This document shows, piece after piece, positions 58,701-64,000 of a DNA stretch of 64,000 nt. The notes beneath the pieces were generated by a model. The model did no database searches and was not told the DNA's origin. It worked only from the letters and a program-made list of their open reading frames with translations. The stretch's first letter is position 1; the number at the start of each line of letters is the position of its first letter. The DNA is from Linanthus parryae. Taxonomy: Eukaryota; Streptophyta; Magnoliopsida; Ericales; Polemoniaceae. Where the stretch lies: assembly GCA_023055425.1 (NCBI GenBank), contig JALGPY010000007.1:87135136-87199135 (forward strand). Direction: 5' to 3'. A program made the translations under genes and the position numbers.

Positions 58701-60521
58701 ACCAAGTGTGATATTTTAATTCATATTCAGGGTAAACCATGTTGGGTGGTCGAACCCGTTTAGGAACCCAAATTTGTCTCACTTGTCCCTTAAGTTGAAA
58801 TGGAAAATTTTTCCTCATGATGTGAGGTTCTCTTATTCTAAAGGGAAAATTCATCTATGCATGACTAGTTTTGCTGTAGTAATGACATTTTGGAGAATGT
58901 TTGCTGCTTGCTTTCACAAATATGGTATTGTTCTTTGTTGGAAAATTTGGATTGTATCCAATACCAGTTTTTTGAACAGACTGTAGACTTCCTCAAAGAA
59001 TCATGTTGAGATTGTGTTCTGAGCCAGCAAGTTTTATCATAGTTAATTAGAGTCTTGAAGTCTCTCATTCAGATTATTCTTTTGTTCCTATAATTCACCC
59101 CACTAATGTCATAGAGCAACAATGTTGTCACTCAAGATAGAGTTTTCTGTGACAACTTCTTTGACCTTCATGGATTTGAAATTGGTTTCCAAGGCATTTA
59201 AATCTATGTCTTATTTTTCCTGATATATTTCAAGATTCTTGTTTTGGCAAACTAGTTGCAGATTTTCTCTTGCTTGCTCAAGAACCTTCTTCTTCAAATA
59301 TTTGATTTAATTTAAATAATCTTCTGCATTCAAAATCATTTCTTTCAAACTATCAGAGAGCATATTTGAGGATTGAGACATAACACTTTTCACAATTACC
59401 TCAATGTTCTTTTCATAACTTTCATCATGCTTTTCCATGAGAAAAAGATTAGCTTGTTCTTCTTCAAATTCTGAATCGATTGATGAATCTGAATCACCTC
59501 AAGAAGCTACCATAGCTTTCTTTTTTCTGTCGTGATCTTTCTTCTGAAAGTTTTTGCTTTTCTTGTATGGGCTGTCTTTGATCAAGTGTCCCGCATCACC
59601 ACATTCAAAGCAATTCATAGTCTTGGACTTATGAGAGAGAGATTTACCCTTGTAATCCTTGCTACTGGAGGATCTGAACTATTCTCTCTTGAAATCCTTG
59701 TTTCAAAAGTTCTTCTTCATTTTGAGAATCCCTGTCAAGGATTTGGAAATAAGAGCAAAAGGATCTTCTTCATCATCATCTTCCTTTTCAAGACTTTGAG
59801 ACTGTTCACACTCTCTAGCCTTTAGTACCAGATTCTTCACACTTTCTGGTAAATCTCCATCAGCTTCATTCCTGGAGATATCATGTGTGAGTAGCTTTCC
59901 GTGTAAATCATCAAGCTGGAGGGAGGATAAATCTTGAGCTTCTTCAATGGTTGTGATCTTAGGTTCTCAATTGTCTTTGGGAAGGCTTCTCAAGATTTTC
60001 CTGACTTTTTCTACATTTGAGAACACCTTCCCCAAGGACTCCAGATTGTTGATAATACGTGTGAATCTTTTGAACACGTCTTTGATGAATTAACCACCAT
60101 TCATCTTGAATAGATCATACTGTCTAAGAAAGATATTGATCCTGGTTTGCTTTACTTGTCAGGTTCCTTTAAAGGTAACCACTAGTTATCCCATGTCTCC
60201 TTAGCAGTCTTACATGTGGATATCCTGTTAAATTCATATGCACTCAAAGAGCAATATAAGAGATTCATAGTTCTATAATTCCTAGAAAATTGTTCTATTT
60301 CAGGAGAAGCGAGAGTTTTCAGGTTTGGGATTTGTAATCCCATCCTTTTTTGTGTTGAATATCCAAGGACCATTCTCGATGACAGACCAGAGTTCAATGT
60401 AATGATTAATGATGAACATTTTCATCAAGGCCTTCCAGTGTACAAAGTTGTCTCCACATAACAAAGGAGCTCTGTTAGATGCTCATCCTTATGAGACACC
60501 ACCATCACCTACAATTCTCAT
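58701..60521 (-). pseudogene. copia Gag with damaged zinc knuckle
   Basis: A possible ATG at 60521 leads, after stops, to NRAPLLCGDNFVHWKALMK and then the frame 60182-60397 with YCSLSAYEFNRISTCKTAKE. Downstream readings include FTRIINNLESLGK and VRKILRSLPKD. The nucleocapsid zinc knuckle at about 59573-59617 reads CFECGDAGHLIKDS, where the last Cys of the CX2CX4HX4C pattern is Ser. A long acidic and coiled-coil-like C-terminal part follows (EKKVLEQA-type readings). Many stops. Confidence 0.85.
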
Positions 60522-60556
60522 GAGCACCAGATTGTTATATCTATGCAGTAATACTA

Positions 60557-60568
60557 GCTTTAATACCA
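60557..60568 (-). promoter_or_regulatory. copia primer binding site
   Basis: Minus-strand TGGTATTAAAGC, two bases from the 5' LTR end. It differs at two positions from the canonical initiator-Met site TGGTATCAGAGC. Confidence 0.8.
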
Positions 60569-60965
60569 GTTGAAAGACAGTATGTAGGCAAGTAATACAG
60601 GATAAATACTTTAGAAGGGGGATGAATAGAGTATGGTAACTTTTTCTAAAAGTGTGGTTTTCAATCAAAGAGTAAAGATCAGAGGATGTTTCAAGGCCTT
60701 GAACACATTTTCAAGCCTTTGAAAACTCAAATAGATAGTAGGATATCTTCTGATCTTTTTCTAGGTCTTGAAAATCCTTTCAAGGTCGTGATTGAAAACA
60801 AGTTTTGAAGCAGCTAACAGAATGAGTATAGAGCAGATAAGTAAATGCTAGAAACAAAGAGATTTTAAAGAGTCCAGTCCTTAGTGACCTACGTCTCTTC
60901 CTGAGGGATATTATCCCTACAGGATTTGCAACAGACTTCTTATTAATCAATAGATAAGCCCTAGA

Positions 60966-62406
60966 TGTTGGAATACATGCCCTAGAGGCAATCTTATTTA
61001 GAATGTAAAATGTTTTTGGCTAGAATATTCATTGTATTATTTATGGAGATATTTAATATAATGAAGTCCTTAGATTGAAAGATGTTGTTTATCTTAAATA
61101 TCCCTAGTTCATTATATTGATTAACAGGACGATCAACTATAGACTAGTATGTGGGTAGATTGATATGGAGATATCAAGTCTAGCACATGGGTATGCATTA
61201 GGAGTAATGGCATACTGGATTGACCCAAAACGAGAAGGCTACATACAAGTTATGTAAAGTCACAAGTGCTTCTCGTAGTGAAAATGGTATTGTGGTCCTT
61301 AGACTTGAAGTCACTAGATACTCTAGTTGGGAAATATCATGCTTTGATATTATCAAATGTTACGCCTTAACCGGGAACTATAAAGGTAGTTATTGGTCAT
61401 GATAGGAAGCAAACTTAGAGATGGTAGTGATGTAGAGAGGATTTGTCCCTCCCACATAACGGGAGAAAATATTCGCGGCCACTCGACGGGTGGTGCTTAT
61501 AGAATGTCTAGCCAGACTCTGATAAATCAATATAGGATATGACGTTATCTGCATGGATGAGACTATTACCAGGATTGAGAAACTATGGATCGGATATACG
61601 AGTGTGACTTGTATGTCTCGTGTTCGATCCGGATATAGAGACAAAGGGATAATACAATACGGTAACATTGTTCACAGAATTTGTCTAATTTATTGACTAT
61701 TTCTATTAGTTGGGTTGCATATATATCTTGCTAGAGGCCGCTCTACGTTAGTAATTGTTACTACCAACTAAGTAGAAACCTATGGGATCACATGCCGTAT
61801 GGATTAAACTAGACTTGGGAATTAATTAATATGATTAATTAAATAGAAGGATCAATACGCAACTACTCGCAAACTTAGTAGGACTAATTTGCAAGTTGGA
61901 CTAATCCATGTAAGGACATGATTGGGAGATGGGCTAATATGTAGTTAACAAGGAGTTGTTAGACTATATAAAGAGACTCCTAGCTTATTTTCTGATTAAT
62001 GTCATAATTTTTATCAAACAAGAGAGGGAGAATAAAGCAAGGAGAGAGAAACATGGGTGGCCGAACCCGACCCCCCCACCCCCCCCCCCCCCCGTCCACC
62101 CGTCTCTTGCCATTGACCCTTATTGGGGTGACCTTGGGTGGTTTCCTCTGCATGATTATTCTTCTTCCTTCTTCAATCAATTGCTAGCACCAAGAGATTG
62201 GAAGGATTCCAGCTCTGATCCTAGGTGTGGACAATCCATAGAGACATGAATACTATTTCACGTGTGAAGTCATCAAAGGAGACAAACAAGGTATCTGATA
62301 CAATCCCTTACCATCGTTATGATGTCTAGTCATGTGATCCTTGGAAGGTCTTGAACCGATAATTATTTTGTTTATTCTGCTGCGTAATCCATATAAAAAC
62401 CCTACA
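60966..62406 (+). mobile_element. solo LTR (LTR-B family) nested in the copia 5' LTR
   Basis: 1,441 bp from TGTTGGAATACATGCCCTAG to AAAACCCTACA, flanked by TAGA (or TAGAT) on both sides. The left copia LTR shows the empty site CCCTAGATCTCAAG at about 52095. No internal region or second LTR is present, so it is a solo LTR produced by recombination. It contains a nearly pure C run (about 62070-62093) and a frame at 61956-62249 that runs through it, without recognisable product. Confidence 0.88.
62068..62093. repeat. poly-C tract
   Basis: About 24 of 26 bases are C, interrupted by one A. Length is unreliable in any assembly. The tract is G-rich on the minus strand. Confidence 0.85.
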
Positions 62407-63269
62407 TAGATCTCAAGCACAGAGATTTTCCTTACTCTGTTACAGCTTGTGGGTCTCACTAACCTATCTAGTACCTGCTCTAGCTAACTGATTTAATTAT
62501 GATCTCTTAATGTTCACTTGACAACACCACGAGATCAAGATATAATAAGTATTAACAGAATAATATACAAATGAAGTACATAATGAAGAACACTGTAACA
62601 CAGTTAAGTAGTTGAGTCTCTAGTGCTCTTCTAGGAATTGGATTGGATTGGATAGATCTTCTTCTGTGTTGCTTCGCAATCCTTGATAGTTTTTTGAATC
62701 CATGTAATGTTCAGTGCTTCGAGTTTTATCTCAACATCCATTTTCTATCATGCTTGATTGAAATGCTGAATATATAGAATATTCTTAACAGAAGTTCCTA
62801 AAAATCAGCAACAGATATTAGACTCTTTAACAGCTCAATTCCAACGGCTAGTTGCTTGATATCTTCCAAGATATTGATATGATCTTCCATCTGCAGATCC
62901 TAGGAAAGTTCATACATAATTCCATAAGTATAGGATTAATTCTGTAAGTTGGATTTCCTTCAGCATATCATTAAATAAAGAAACTTTCCCTGCAAAACAG
63001 ATAGCTAATAATCCCTGCATCTACTTGGTCAAAAAAATTAAATTAACATGTAATAAAACATCAGATTAGTTTGTCTTTCATCATATAAACTAGCATGAAC
63101 AAGGATAGGAGATCAAGACTGATTTGAAGGATGAACTCTCCCTCAGTTCCTGCTTCTGTATGCTATTCAGTTTAAAGGCCTTGAAAACAATTTCAAAGCT
63201 TTGAATCAAAACTCAATTTCAAGAATTTTCAATCTGTTTCAAGTTCTTGAAACAGGCTGTGAACATTCA

Positions 63270-64000
63270 AAGGCGATAATCGGAGATGATATGGAATAAG
63301 CTGAGAGATGGTGGTTATGTAGAGGTGATTCGTCCCTCCCACATAACGGGAGTTTGTATCCGCGGACACTCGATGGGTAGTACTTTAAATGCTTGGCCAA
63401 GCTCAGGTAAATAAATATACGACATTGTTGTTATCTGTTCAGATAAGTCTATTCCTATGATCAAGAAAATATGGATTGAATATACAAGTGTGATATATGT
63501 GTCTCGCGTCCAATCAGCATATTCTGACAAAGGGACAATAGCACGGTAACAATGGTCACAGAGGTTTGTCAGATCACTGACCATTCCTATTAGTTGGGTA
63601 GCATTGATGTGTTGCTAGACACCGCTTAATGTTTATAATTGTTACTACCAACGTTATAGGAACATGTAGGGTCACACACCTAAAGGGTTAGCCTGAATAT
63701 AGATGTTAATTAGTTGGAATACTTTACATGAAATGATTAAGGATCAAAGTGCAAGAACGTGCATATTTAGTTGGACCAAATAGCAATGCGGACTAAACTA
63801 CTAATTAATCCAAGTATGGATCGGATTAGTAGTGGGGACGTTTTGTAATTAATAAAGAGTTATTAATTATACAAGGCTAGTCTAGCCCTAATATGTCATT
63901 AGATGAAATAATTAGAGAAAGGACTCAAGAGAGAGATAGAGGCGTCCGCCCCCTACCTGACGACAAGAGAGGCGCACGATCATCTCCCTTCTCCATCGTT
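63270..64000 (+). repeat. LTR-B, right part, running off the window
   Basis: This resumes LTR-B after the copia insertion (first five bases AAGGC are the duplicated target). It parallels the solo LTR from 61381 on, sharing GTCCCTCCCACATAACGGGAG, and then TTAATTAATCC-like and leader sequences. The LTR end and any following element lie beyond the window. Confidence 0.82.

Larger units (their letters stand above)
51730..63269 (-). mobile_element. SIRE/Maximus-like Ty1-copia retrotransposon, full structure, inactive
   Basis: All structural parts are present on the minus strand: 5' LTR (60571-63269), primer site, gag, protease, integrase, RT, RNase H, an extra ORF, polypurine tract and 3' LTR (51730-52955), between AAGGC duplications. 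The order protease-integrase-RT-RNase H is diagnostic of copia. The Gag reading (YCSLSAYEFNRISTCKTAKE) and the additional ORF between pol and the 3' LTR suit the SIRE/Maximus lineage. Without the solo LTR nested in the 5' LTR the element is about 10.1 kb. Coding capacity is lost through many stops, frameshifts and absence of the RT catalytic box. Confidence 0.9.
60571..63269 (-). repeat. copia 5' LTR (right), interrupted
   Basis: It starts TGAAAGACAGTATGTAGGC and ends GTGAACATTCA. Without the solo LTR at 60966-62406 it is about 1.25 kb, close to the 1,226 bp of its partner. The AAGGC target duplication follows. Confidence 0.87.

Noticed and set aside
1..64000. CRISPR array, rRNA, bacterial operon or phage-like system
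   Set aside because: No short regularly spaced repeats, no ribosomal RNA signature, and no operon-like gene packing; all evidence points to plant nuclear repeats.

Overview
This window looks like nuclear DNA from a flowering plant, probably a eudicot, in a repeat-rich (heterochromatin-like) region. It is AT-rich. Nearly everything recognisable is LTR-retrotransposon material: copia-type Gag, protease, integrase, reverse transcriptase and RNase H, initiator-Met-type primer sites and 5-bp target duplications. I found no intact host gene, tRNA, rRNA or CRISPR array. No coherent new biological system could be demonstrated.

Layout. A block of about 14.5-15.9 kb is tandemly repeated. Each block has a roughly 10.5-11 kb 'X' segment, then the start of an LTR called LTR-B here, then the 3' part of a SIRE/Maximus-like copia element on the minus strand. 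The window opens inside the copia part of an earlier copy (F0, 1-10871), which is split by a young 7.9-kb non-coding LTR element of the LARD type (2610-10531). Copy 1 is 10872-25801, copy 2 is 25802-40312 and copy 3 starts at 40313. In copy 3 the copia element is complete (51730-63269). It has two LTRs, a primer site, a polypurine tract, gag-pol, an accessory ORF and the target duplication AAGGC. It sits inside LTR-B (51296-51729 and 63270-64000) and itself carries a solo LTR (60966-62406) in its 5' LTR. Copy 3 therefore looks ancestral. The others look like tandem duplications whose novel junction joins copia RNase H to the start of X.

X holds, in order: AT-rich DNA; a giant compound inverted repeat of about 2.7-2.8 kb made of four copies of an unrecognised, decayed ~200-codon module arranged > < > <; a decayed fragment resembling the extracellular part of WAK/LRK10L receptor kinases; AT-rich DNA; an unrecognised ~0.48-kb stretch that could once have been coding; a 5' LTR of a third copia family with its primer site (LTR-C); and a reverse-oriented LTR relative of LTR-B.

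All coding regions are broken by stops and frameshifts, so the window is a fossil record of nested insertion, tandem duplication and small deletions with short repeated ends. The parts most likely still to matter are the long hairpins (possible small-RNA source), the young LARD, and the accessory ORF kept in four diverged copies.
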